Source: Clostridia bacterium (lineage in GTDB: Bacteria; Bacillota; Clostridia; Oscillospirales; Acutalibacteraceae). From it: a stretch of 50,274 nucleotides of DNA. The notes under the pieces were generated by a model. The model saw only the letters and a list, made by a program, of their open reading frames with translations, had not been told where the DNA came from and searched no databases. Positions 41,423 through 48,357 of the stretch are shown here, piece after piece. The position numbers and the translations under genes were made by a program. Every line of letters begins with the position of its first letter. Position 1 is the first letter of the stretch. The stretch covers positions 1 through 50,274 of the forward strand of contig JAFQOT010000005.1 of assembly GCA_017403065.1 (NCBI GenBank). The letters run 5' to 3'.

Positions 41423-42553
41423 ATGTACAAGCTTATTAAAGAGGAAGGAAATGCCCGTCGTGGCGAATTTGTAACAAATAAAGGAACTGTGCAAACACCT
41501 GCTTTTATGAATGTCGCCACCGCCGCCGCTATAAAGGGCGGTGTTTCAGCAGAGGATTTAAAAAACCTTGACTGTCAGGTAATGCTTTCAAATACCTACC
41601 ATTTACACGTACGTCCCGGTGACCAGCTTATTAAAGACTGTGGTGGACTTCACAAATTCACCACTTGGGATGGCCCCATTTTAACTGATAGCGGTGGATT
41701 TCAGGTTTTTTCACTTTCTACATTGCGCCATATAGAAGAAGAAGGCGTAACCTTTGCAAGCCACGTTGATGGCAGACGTATCTTTATGGGTCCTGAGGAA
41801 AGTATGCAGATTCAGTCTAATTTAGGCTCTACCATAGCAATGGCTTTTGATGAGTGTGTAGAAAACCCTGCAGAACATTCCTACTCAAAGGCTTCCTGCG
41901 AAAGAACGACCCGTTGGCTTAAACGCTGTAAAGCCAAATTATCTGAACTTAACTCTTTAGAAACCACACTAAATCCTGAGCAAATGCTCTTTGGCATAAA
42001 TCAAGGCTGTACTTACAAGGATTTGCGTATAAATCATATAAAAGAAATCGCAGATTTAGATTTAGACGGCTATGCTATCGGTGGTTTAGCAGTAGGTGAG
42101 CCTACGGAAATTATGTATGATATAATCGAAAATGTGACACCGCATATGCCAAATAATAAAATCAGATATTTAATGGGTGTTGGCACACCAACTAATATTT
42201 TAAACGCTGTTGAAAGAGGAGTTGACCTATTTGACTGCGTAATGCCAAGCAGAAATGCACGTCACGGTCATTTGTTTACTTCTCTCGGAATTATAAATAT
42301 CAATAATAAGAAATACGACAGAGATATGACACCTATTGACCCTAATTGTAAATGTCCTGTTTGTCAGCGCTATAGCAAGGCATACATCAGACATTTATTA
42401 AAATCAGAGGAAATGCTTGCAGGTCGTCTTTTAGTAATGCATAATCTATGGTTTTATAATCACCTTATGATTGATATCAGAGATGCGCTTGATAAGGGTG
42501 AATTTGCTAAATTTAAGAAAGAAAAGGAAGAAATTTACCCAAAAAGGATATAA
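41423..42553 (+). CDS. tgt: tRNA-guanine(34) transglycosylase
   Basis: 376 residues. It exchanges guanine 34 for preQ1 in tRNAs with GUN anticodons. Catalytic and substrate motifs: ILTDSGGFQVFSL, FGINQGCTYKDLR, AIGGLAVGE, MGVGTPTNIL, and VDLFDCVMPSRNARHG with a catalytic aspartate. The zinc site is CKCPVCQ plus a histidine in VMHNLWFYN. AAGGAG precedes the ATG. It forms the queuosine unit with queA. Confidence 0.97.
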   Translation: MYKLIKEEGNARRGEFVTNKGTVQTPAFMNVATAAAIKGGVSAEDLKNLDCQVMLSNTYHLHVRPGDQLIKDCGGLHKFTTWDGPILTDSGGFQVFSLSTLRHIEEEGVTFASHVDGRRIFMGPEESMQIQSNLGSTIAMAFDECVENPAEHSYSKASCERTTRWLKRCKAKLSELNSLETTLNPEQMLFGINQGCTYKDLRINHIKEIADLDLDGYAIGGLAVGEPTEIMYDIIENVTPHMPNNKIRYLMGVGTPTNILNAVERGVDLFDCVMPSRNARHGHLFTSLGIININNKKYDRDMTPIDPNCKCPVCQRYSKAYIRHLLKSEEMLAGRLLVMHNLWFYNHLMIDIRDALDKGEFAKFKKEKEEIYPKRI

Positions 42554-42628
42554 TTAACAAATTATTCTTGAAAAATAATTTATTATAGGTTATAATTTTT
42601 TTAAATGAATTTTTGGAGGTCAAATTTT

Positions 42629-42964
42629 ATGCAATTTAATCCTATATTATTAGCTGACGCTGCTGCTCCTGCCGGCAACGGTGGATTGATTACAATGATA
42701 TTGATATACGCTGTTATTTTCGGCGCAATGTATTTTTTACTTATCCGTCCACAGAAAAAGAAACAAAAAGAAGAAAAGAAGATGCGTGAAAATCTTCAGG
42801 TGGGCGACGAAATTGTTACCATTGGCGGTATTTACGGCAGAGTAATTTCTTTAAAGGAAGATACTATTGTTATTGAATCTCAGAGTGACCACAGCAAATT
42901 AACCGTTGCACGTTGGGCTTTACAGAATAATCTTACAGTTCACGACGATGTTCCTGAGAAATAA
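42629..42964 (+). CDS. yajC: Preprotein translocase subunit YajC
   Basis: 111 residues: one membrane span (about 15-38), then the basic RPQKKKQKEEKKMREN motif and a small domain VGDEIVTIGGIYGRVISLKEDTIVIE. YajC is an accessory part of the Sec complex and often follows tgt in bacteria, as here. ATG 42629 follows GGAGG by 9 bases; ATG 42605 lacks a site. Confidence 0.95.
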   Translation: MQFNPILLADAAAPAGNGGLITMILIYAVIFGAMYFLLIRPQKKKQKEEKKMRENLQVGDEIVTIGGIYGRVISLKEDTIVIESQSDHSKLTVARWALQNNLTVHDDVPEK

Positions 42965-42979
42965 TAGGTTATAAAAATC

Positions 42980-43015
42980 ATCCCTCCCGAATACAATTAA
43001 GTATTCAGGAGGGAT
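42980..43015 (+). terminator. Terminator hairpin that contains the next ribosome site
   Basis: Bases 42980-42994 pair with 43001-43015 over 15 positions with one mismatch, followed by T6, a good terminator for yajC. The right arm contains AGGAGGG, the ribosome site for ATG 43021. Termination and translation of the next gene would exclude each other. Confidence 0.75.
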
Positions 43016-43020
43016 TTTTT

Positions 43021-43410
43021 ATGAAGCAAGAAAAAATAAATTATTCAATGTTAATAATTAAAGCCACAATTATAGAAATTTTAGTTGCAGCTGTTTTTAT
43101 ATGCATTTTTGGTCTTTTAATGATGATATTAGAATTAAATAAAATTTATTCTCCACTACTTGCCAATATCTCTATATCTATTGCAACCTTGGTTTCCTCA
43201 TATATAACCTCTAAAAAAATAGGTAACAAGGGTTATTTGACAGGACTGATTGTTGGCGGGGTAACATTTTTAATTATTACTCTGATATCATTTATAATTG
43301 ATGACGGTTCAATTACAACAAATACATTATTTCATCTTATTATAATCATCTTATCAGGAATGATAGGTGGCGTTTTAGGGGTTAATAAAAAGCAAGAAAA
43401 ATATATTTAA
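43021..43410 (+). CDS. TIGR04086-like membrane protein
   Basis: 129 residues with four predicted membrane spans in a compact bundle; the glycine-rich last span IIILSGMIGGVLGVNKK and the position after yajC match the TIGR04086 family of Firmicutes. No function is known. ATG 43021 is 7 bases after AGGAGGG, which lies in the hairpin described at 42980-43015. The stop overlaps the end of the converging rsmA gene by 4 bases. Confidence 0.8.
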   Translation: MKQEKINYSMLIIKATIIEILVAAVFICIFGLLMMILELNKIYSPLLANISISIATLVSSYITSKKIGNKGYLTGLIVGGVTFLIITLISFIIDDGSITTNTLFHLIIIILSGMIGGVLGVNKKQEKYI

Positions 43411-44252
43411 ATTTTGTCAGAAAGCTGCGCTATTTCCTCCATAGAAAGTTGTTCGCCACGAACAGTTTCGGTTAGCCCAATTTCTAACAAGGCATTTTTA
43501 AGGACAGATTTATCAATACCTAATGTGTTAGAAACAGTATTTACAAGGGTTTTTCTTCTTTGGGCAAAGCAAGCCTTTACAAGACGAAAAAATTTCTCCT
43601 CGTTATTCACCTTTATTACAGGTTCTTTGCGGATTTTAAGCTGAATTACAGCAGAATCCACATTAGGACTGGGTAAAAAGCTTTCACGATTAACCTCAAA
43701 TAAAATTTCTTTTTCTGCGTAATAGGTAACCGCAACTGTGACAGCACCTGAATCACGCGTTCCGACCTGGGCGCAAAGCCGCTGAGCAGCTTCTAACTGT
43801 ACCATAACTGTTATATTATCAATAGGCAAACGGCTTTCTAAAAGCATCATAACTATGGGAGAAGTAATATAATAGGGTAGATTAGCGCAAACGGCTACTT
43901 TTTCACAGTCAAAAAAATTTTCTGCAATAATTTTGCTTAGGTCAAGCTTCATAGCGTCGCCAAAAATTACTTTTACATTATCACATTCTTTTAAGGTAAT
44001 ATTTAATATTTTTTCAAGCCTTTGGTCTAATTCAATAGTAACAACCTTTTTTGCCCTTTTAGAAAGCTGCTCTGTAAGTACGCCAATTCCTGGGCCTATC
44101 TCTAAAACACCTGTATTTTCATCACAGGCAGCCTCTGCCATTGCAGGACAAACCGTACTATCTATTAAAAAATTCTGACCCAGACTTTTTTTAAAAGAAA
44201 AACCCTGGCTTGATAACAGCTTTTTAATGGAACTTATGTCTGAAAGATTCAT
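43407..44252 (-). CDS. rsmA: 16S rRNA dimethyladenosine transferase
   Basis: 281 residues. KsgA/RsmA dimethylates two adenines near the end of 16S rRNA. SAM-binding motif VLEIGPGIGVLTEQLSK, VVTIELDQ, catalytic NLPYYITSPIV, and the C-terminal FLPSPNVDSAVIQLK are all present. The N-terminus KSLGQNFLID is typical. TAGGTAGG precedes the ATG. It is flanked by genes on the other strand and is monocistronic. Confidence 0.97.
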   Translation of the reverse strand: MNLSDISSIKKLLSSQGFSFKKSLGQNFLIDSTVCPAMAEAACDENTGVLEIGPGIGVLTEQLSKRAKKVVTIELDQRLEKILNITLKECDNVKVIFGDAMKLDLSKIIAENFFDCEKVAVCANLPYYITSPIVMMLLESRLPIDNITVMVQLEAAQRLCAQVGTRDSGAVTVAVTYYAEKEILFEVNRESFLPSPNVDSAVIQLKIRKEPVIKVNNEEKFFRLVKACFAQRRKTLVNTVSNTLGIDKSVLKNALLEIGLTETVRGEQLSMEEIAQLSDKI

Positions 44253-44380
44253 TTTAAACCTACCTAGAGTATTTTTTTACATTATACTTTATAATTTTAA
44301 CACTTGCAACAAAATTTTAGGTGACAAATGAAATAAAATGTGTTATTATAAAATAAATATGTTTTTGGAAGTGAATTTAA

Positions 44381-45130
44381 TTGGATAATAAATATTATAG
44401 TAACGTAATTGCTGAAATGAAGTCATTTATAGACGAAAATGGCTTCAAATCTGATGAAAAGGGATTTTCTAACGGTAAAAAAGCTTTTACTGTTAATTAT
44501 GATGATAACCGCCAGATGTACACACTCTGTGTAGCTGATATTTCTGAGGATAACGGTGAAATAGGGGAGTATACTGAAATCAATGCTTGGCTTTTTGATG
44601 ATTCACAAAACGAAAAGGATGCACAGGCAGTTGGTATTGATTTTACAAATTCTCTTAAAAAAGAATTAGGAATTAAAGCCAAAAGAAATACTTCAAGCAA
44701 TCAAATTGATTTGCCAAAGGCGTCTAAGGGTGACAGTATAGATATTTCAGGCTTTGCCAAAAAGATGTTGGATGTTTTTCCATCCCTTAAAGACGATTAC
44801 AAGGAACATATCGCAAGTTACGGAAATTTCCTTTATATTAACTTTTTTGGTAAAAATTTAGTTCCTTTATTGAAAAACTTATTTGAAAGCAACAACAAAA
44901 AGCAGATTAAAAAATTATATGATGTTTTTGAAAATGTGTATATAAAGGGAGATCGAGATACTATAAATACTCTTGTTGCAATCCTTTGCGCAGCATCCTA
45001 TAAAAATGATACTGCAACCGCTTCCATTCGTGAAATGCTTTCTGATAACAGCCATTTCTTAGCAGCATATAATAATTTTATTCCTGTATTTGCTAAGAAT
45101 AAAAAGCTTTTAAAAGCTTTAGTTTTATAA
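44381..45130 (+). CDS. Protein of unknown function, two-domain, soluble
   Basis: 249 residues with no membrane segment. The N-terminal half (about 1-95) alternates strands and acidic loops (KAFTVNYDDNRQMYTLCVADI); a lysine/serine-rich linker follows; the C-terminal half is helical (FAKKMLDVFPSLKDDYKEHIASYGNFL) and resembles DUF7674-type helical domains, with low certainty. Start TTG 44381 follows TGGAAGTG. It is the last chromosomal gene before the prophage and is intact. Confidence 0.75.
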   Translation: MDNKYYSNVIAEMKSFIDENGFKSDEKGFSNGKKAFTVNYDDNRQMYTLCVADISEDNGEIGEYTEINAWLFDDSQNEKDAQAVGIDFTNSLKKELGIKAKRNTSSNQIDLPKASKGDSIDISGFAKKMLDVFPSLKDDYKEHIASYGNFLYINFFGKNLVPLLKNLFESNNKKQIKKLYDVFENVYIKGDRDTINTLVAILCAASYKNDTATASIREMLSDNSHFLAAYNNFIPVFAKNKKLLKALVL

Positions 45131-45138
45131 TTATAATT

Positions 45139-45172
45139 AACACCACCAAACCTAAAATTTGGTGGTGTTTTT
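45139..45172 (+). terminator. Terminator of the last chromosomal gene
   Basis: AACACCACCAAA (45139-45150) pairs with TTTGGTGGTGTT (45158-45169) and is followed by T. Confidence 0.9.
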
Positions 45173-45214
45173 GTTTAGAGCAGAAGATAAATTCATCTGT
45201 AAAATTTCACTGCC

Positions 45215-45232
45215 AATTATACTAAATGAATA
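45215..45232 (+). repeat. Left prophage direct repeat (attL candidate)
   Basis: AATTATACTAAATGAATA matches 49962-49979 at 17 of 18 positions. It lies between the terminator of the last chromosomal gene and the first phage hairpin. Confidence 0.65.
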
Positions 45233-45245
45233 GTGTCTACGAATT

Positions 45246-45275
45246 AAGACTGCAATTTTCTGCGGTCTTTTTTTT
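45246..45275 (+). terminator. Terminator at the left end of the prophage
   Basis: AAGACTGCA (45246-45254) pairs with TGCGGTCTT (45261-45269) with one G-U pair, followed by a T run. In the prophage it blocks entry of host transcripts. In the circular phage it would lie just behind the last gene and end the late transcript. Confidence 0.8.
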
Positions 45276-45286
45276 CCTCTAATTGC

Positions 45287-45720
45287 CTTAAAAAACAGGG
45301 GGTATTCGTGAGAGCGAAGCGGAACTGTGTACCCCCGTACGCATAGATAAGACTAAATCGTGTGGGGCGGGGTTTGTTGTACTGATTTGGCATTAGTATA
45401 GTCTTATTGGTTCTAATTTCGCATAACTTACGCATTGCAGAGGCTTCGACAACTCCCACACATAGCAATTTTGGATACAAAAAAATACTGGAGAACATAT
45501 CCGCGTCATATGTTCTCCAGTGCTATTGGGTAATTTTTAAAATAAATGGCTTAGTTAAGCCATTTATACCTTTAAATTTTTACCCAATAAGGTTTTTCTT
45601 ATTGGGTAATTGGGTAATTTTTTCTATGATAACCGCTTTATGTCTGTGAGTTGGCGGTCATAGTCTGTGTTAAAAATTGAAACTCTGTGACGGAGAGAGT
45701 TTCAATTTTCACAGCCTTAG
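45287..45720. other. Hairpin-rich non-coding region: candidate origin and packaging signal
   Basis: No convincing gene lies between the left repeat and the repressor. The region holds GGGGGTA/TACCCCC (45298-45304, 45330-45336), a perfect 14-bp hairpin ACTGGAGAACATAT (45487-45500 with 45508-45521), TAAATGGCTT/AAGCCATTTA (about 45543-45566), TTACCCAATAAG/CTTATTGGGTAA (45580-45591, 45598-45609), three copies of ATTGGGTAAT (45525, 45601, 45609) and a 14-bp hairpin at 45673-45709. Filamentous phages keep both strand origins and the packaging hairpin in one such intergenic region. Which hairpin does what is not known. Confidence 0.6.
45673..45709 (-). terminator. Terminator of the repressor gene
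   Basis: AAAATTGAAACTCT (45673-45686) pairs perfectly with 45696-45709. Leftward, the stem is followed by TTTTT and lies 45 bases after the repressor stop. Confidence 0.65.
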
Positions 45721-45753
45721 AACGCAAACGAACAGTAACATAACCACGTGCGG

Positions 45754-45972
45754 TTATCTTTTTGGGTATGGTAAATCGGGTAAGCCAAGTATATAATCTG
45801 CTGATATTCCTAAATATAAGCAAATATTTTTTAAGTGTGTAATTGGCAAAAGGTTTATTCCTTTTTCATATCTTGCATATTGTTGTTGCTTTATGTTTAA
45901 ATATTCAGCCATTTGTTTTTGTGTTATATTTTGTGTTTCTCTTTCAAATTGTATAATTTCATTGTAATACAT
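45754..45972 (-). CDS. Cro/CI-type (XRE) phage repressor
   Basis: 72 residues forming one helix-turn-helix domain: ITQKQMAEYLNIKQQQYARYEKGINLLPITHLKNICLYLG covers the five helices of XRE proteins. ATG 45972 follows GAGGTG; an upstream start at 46032 would run through the operator region. It is transcribed away from rep, with repeated palindromes between (46007-46070), the classic lysogeny switch layout. It probably represses rep and itself. No protease or ligand domain is present. Confidence 0.85.
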   Translation of the reverse strand: MYYNEIIQFERETQNITQKQMAEYLNIKQQQYARYEKGINLLPITHLKNICLYLGISADYILGLPDLPYPKR

Positions 45973-46006
45973 TTTTTTCACCTCAAAAATAAAATAATAT
46001 ATTTTA

Positions 46007-46070
46007 CAACAAAAGTGTTGACTTTTGAACACAAGTGTTGTAAACTAAAAAATACAATAAATGTATTGTA
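46007..46070 (+). promoter_or_regulatory. rep promoter with three candidate operators
   Basis: TTGACT (46018-46023), 17 bases, TAAACT (46041-46046) form a promoter for rep. Three palindromes surround it: CAACA-aaag-TGTTG (46007-46020) on the -35 box, AACAC-aa-GTGTT (46028-46039) in the spacer, and TACAATA-aatg-TATTGTA (46053-46070) just before the ribosome site. The first two share the half-site AGTGTTG in the same orientation. They are likely repressor sites. Confidence 0.6.
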
Positions 46071-46079
46071 GGTGATTTT

Positions 46080-46748
46080 GTGAGCAATGAAAATTCTACA
46101 ACAAATATTCCTCGGAAGAGAATAGTCCGTAATACTGTAACGAGGTCAAGACGATTTAGTTGTATTACATATTTAAGTGAATTGCAATTAAAAATGTGCT
46201 TGTGTCGACATATTAACCAAATAAGGGTGTATGCCTATGCTTTACACGATAAAGACATTAAGGAAGACGGTACATTAAAAGAGCCTCATTTTCATTTGAT
46301 TATCGTTACATACAATACTTGCACTATATCGGCTGTTCGTAGGTGGTTTAGCGGTTATTATGACAGTAACGGAGAGATAACTACTACAGCCCAAGTATGC
46401 AGTGATGTATACACTATGTATGATTATTTAACACACAATACAAAGGAAGCAATAGAACAGGGGAAAGTTCGTTATGATAAAGAGATTATTAAGACGAATG
46501 ATAGTGGGGGATATTTTCAGGCTAATGAGGAAAGTGATTACGATAATATTACCCTTGCGTTAGAAAGTTTAATAAAGGGTATTGATATACATACTTTGTG
46601 TAAGAGATACGGACGCGACTTTATTTTACATTATAACGCTATAAAACAGGTTTACAGTGATATTACTCGTTGTGATAGAGGGAATATTACTTTAGACGAT
46701 ATACTCGAACAAGAATATCAAGTAGAGTTAAAAATTTTAAACAGTTAG
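46080..46748 (+). CDS. rep: Rolling-circle replication initiator (Rep_2-like, HUH)
   Basis: 222 residues. The metal-binding motif is EPHFHLIIV (H70, H72), preceded by YAYALHDKD and followed by the tyrosine motif MYDYLTHNTK (Y116 is the likely nicking residue). This is the pattern of pMV158/RepB-type plasmid initiators with a single catalytic tyrosine. Here it would start rolling-circle replication of the phage genome, the job of pII in Ff phages. GTG 46080 follows AGGTGA. The nick site cannot be assigned. Confidence 0.88.
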   Translation: MSNENSTTNIPRKRIVRNTVTRSRRFSCITYLSELQLKMCLCRHINQIRVYAYALHDKDIKEDGTLKEPHFHLIIVTYNTCTISAVRRWFSGYYDSNGEITTTAQVCSDVYTMYDYLTHNTKEAIEQGKVRYDKEIIKTNDSGGYFQANEESDYDNITLALESLIKGIDIHTLCKRYGRDFILHYNAIKQVYSDITRCDRGNITLDDILEQEYQVELKILNS

Positions 46749-46761
46749 AAAGGAAATTGTT

Positions 46762-46923
46762 ATGGAAAAAGCTATTAATTGTAAATTGATTATTGCAAAA
46801 AGTAAAAAAACAGGAAATGATTATGCGAGAGTAGATATTCAGTTGACTCCCGACTATAAGAAAACTGTTTTTCTTGACTTTCCCGAACAGGCATTAGTCA
46901 AGTTGACATATAAAGAAAATTAA
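46762..46923 (+). CDS. Small protein, gpV-like ssDNA-binding candidate
   Basis: 53 residues, basic and strand-rich: MEKAINCKLIIAKSKKTG, then YARVDIQLTP, KTVFLDFPEQ and a lysine-containing end. It has AAAGG before ATG 46762 and stands between rep and the major coat gene, exactly where filamentous phages carry the ssDNA-binding protein that coats new plus strands (gene V). Size is smaller than gpV (about 87). The function is inferred from position and character only. Confidence 0.6.
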   Translation: MEKAINCKLIIAKSKKTGNDYARVDIQLTPDYKKTVFLDFPEQALVKLTYKEN

Positions 46924-46941
46924 TGAAAGGAGACTTGCAAA

Positions 46942-47130
46942 GTGGAACAGTCTGCATTATCTACTTTTATTCAAAGTGTAACAGGTGCGTTAACTGATTT
47001 CTCAACTACAAATCTTGCAACAATTCTTGTTGCCGCACTCGGTATCACTGTTGTACTTGCTATCGCTTGGTTTGCTTACCGCTTTATCGTTCGCAAAGTT
47101 AGCGGTGCAATGAAGAAAGGCAAAATCTAA
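46942..47130 (+). CDS. Major coat protein (pVIII-like)
   Basis: 62 residues from GTG 46942, 10 bases after AAAGGAG. A polar N-terminal helix (1-25, with few acidic residues) is followed by one membrane span LATILVAALGITVVLAIAWFA (about 25-48) and a basic tail RKVSGAMKKGKI. This three-part layout is that of filamentous phage coat proteins: exposed N-terminus, hydrophobic middle, and positive C-terminus facing DNA. No cleavable signal peptide is evident. It is followed by a strong terminator, as gene VIII is in Ff phages. Confidence 0.8.
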   Translation: MEQSALSTFIQSVTGALTDFSTTNLATILVAALGITVVLAIAWFAYRFIVRKVSGAMKKGKI

Positions 47131-47139
47131 TGCCTTTAA

Positions 47140-47175
47140 AAAGGGGATAGGTTTTCCTATCCTCTTTATTTTTTT
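47140..47175 (+). terminator. Terminator behind the major coat gene
   Basis: AAAGGGGATAGG (47140-47151) pairs with CCTATCCTCTTT (47156-47167) with one G-U pair, followed by ATTTTTTT. It separates the highly expressed coat gene from the assembly genes, as the central terminator does in Ff phages. Confidence 0.9.
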
Positions 47176-47190
47176 GAAAGGATAATTTTT

Positions 47191-47838
47191 ATGGAGAATT
47201 TTATGCAACCGCCTTTAAATTTGAGCGGTATTGGAGATACATTAGCAGAAAACACATTGAAAACAAAAGACGGGTTTCAGTTTGCAGGGCTTTGGACTTT
47301 TAGTGGGTCACAGGGTAGCGGTAAAACTTTGTTAATGATGCACTTATTAAAGCAAGTTTTAGAACAAAGCCCAAATGCAATAGTTGTAAGTAATATTTCA
47401 ATTTATGGTGTTCCGTCATATCCATATACAGGTGTTGAGGATTTCGAAAAGTATGCAAACGGAAAAGATGGTTGTATTTTTGTTATAGACGAAATACATA
47501 CATTGTTTAACTCGTTAGAATCAAAAAATATGCCTTTATCTACTATGCAGGTATGGTGTCAGAATCGTAAAAATAGACGATTAATTCTTGGCACCTCTCA
47601 AAGATTTAACCGAGTGGCAAAGGGTGTAAGAGAACAAACTACTTGGAATTATGAGTGTCGCAAAGGTCTTGCAAGTGTTTTGTATTCTTATAGGGTTTTT
47701 GACGGCTCTGAGTATGACGAGCAAGGCAAGTATATAGGGGAAGAACCTAAAAGGCATTTTTATATTCCTAATGTGTCAGTAATGCGTATGTATAATACAT
47801 CAGAGGTTATTAAAAGGAGTGAATTTAATAATGGGTGA
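47191..47838 (+). CDS. zot: Zot/pI-like assembly ATPase without membrane segment
   Basis: 215 residues. Walker A is GSQGSGKT (39-46), Walker B CIFVIDE (95-101), followed by QNRKNRRLILGTSQRF, as in the Zot/pI family of inoviruses and related proteins. pI drives virion extrusion through the cell membrane. Typical members have a membrane span and an outer domain after the ATPase; none is visible here. The next gene, overlapping by 8 bases, codes for a 37-residue membrane peptide that might supply it. AAAGGAT precedes the ATG. Confidence 0.85.
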   Translation: MENFMQPPLNLSGIGDTLAENTLKTKDGFQFAGLWTFSGSQGSGKTLLMMHLLKQVLEQSPNAIVVSNISIYGVPSYPYTGVEDFEKYANGKDGCIFVIDEIHTLFNSLESKNMPLSTMQVWCQNRKNRRLILGTSQRFNRVAKGVREQTTWNYECRKGLASVLYSYRVFDGSEYDEQGKYIGEEPKRHFYIPNVSVMRMYNTSEVIKRSEFNNG

Positions 47839-47944
47839 AATAGTTCAAGGTTTTGGTCAGTTTATGCCTTATGTCTTTATGCTTGTAGTGGTGGGTATTA
47901 TATGGGATAAGGTTATTTCAGCATTTCAGGGGTGGTTTAAATGA
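47831..47944 (+). CDS. 37-residue single-span membrane protein (pVII/pIX-like)
   Basis: A short frame starting MGEIVQGFGQFMPY, then the span VFMLVVVGIIW, and the end DKVISAFQGWFK. It has a good AAAAGGAG site, overlaps the Zot stop by 8 bases and the next start by ATGA, so it sits in a tightly coupled operon and is very likely translated. Size and topology match the small tip proteins pVII and pIX of filamentous phages (about 33 residues). It could instead be a membrane partner of the Zot ATPase. Confidence 0.65.
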   Translation: MGEIVQGFGQFMPYVFMLVVVGIIWDKVISAFQGWFK

Positions 47945-48357
47945 TAACACAGTATTCAACAAGTTATGCTTCTCCGTCTGCTGATATTCAAAACATTGTT
48001 GCAAATAGTGTTTCTTTGCTTGATAAATATGTATTAGTTCAAACAGGGGATAACGAATATACTGCTTTGATAAAAAACATTGCAAGTAAAGAAATTGAAC
48101 AAATAAAAATATCAAGGACAACGGTTAGTGGATATACTAATCGTTATGTTGTTGATAGGGAAATAGTTAAAGATTTTTCTTGGAATATTCCATACGAATA
48201 TTATGCTTATTCAAATTGTGGTTTTGGTAAATCTTTAGATATTCCTGCATATCAAGGTGCATTAACTTATGGTGTAACTGCTTTAACAACATTGGTCTTT
48301 TTTGCAGTTATTTTTAAGGGGGCTTTGTTTAAATGTTTAGACAGAGAAAGAAGATAG
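47941..48357 (+). CDS. Phage protein of unknown function, C-terminal membrane segment
   Basis: 138 residues. The soluble N-terminal 105 residues contain polar strands (DKYVLVQTGDNEYTALIKN, ISRTTVSGYTNRYVVDRE). One membrane span follows (YGVTALTTLVFFAVIFKGAL, about 109-129) and a short basic end. There is no signal peptide, so the topology is unclear. It overlaps the pIII-like gene by 25 bases. It may be a virion or assembly protein; I recognise no family. Confidence 0.7.
   Translation: MITQYSTSYASPSADIQNIVANSVSLLDKYVLVQTGDNEYTALIKNIASKEIEQIKISRTTVSGYTNRYVVDREIVKDFSWNIPYEYYAYSNCGFGKSLDIPAYQGALTYGVTALTTLVFFAVIFKGALFKCLDRERR

Noticed and set aside
45205..45238. Possible dif site at the left prophage junction
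   Set aside because: The 28 bases around the repeat match the Bacillus/Staphylococcus dif arms at too few positions to claim it. Kept only as a test for the integration site.
45131..45240. tRNA gene as prophage integration site
   Set aside because: No cloverleaf or CCA-type end is visible next to either direct repeat.
45234..45245. pMV158-like nick sequence (CTACGA) near the left junction
   Set aside because: Only six bases match the known nick region and no suitable hairpin loop carries it, so the Rep nick site was left unassigned.
45244..45498. Leftward open frame of 84 codons at the left end of the prophage
   Set aside because: It runs across the terminator and the GGGGGTA/TACCCCC inverted repeat, has no good ribosome site and no recognisable domain. 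A non-coding origin region explains it better.
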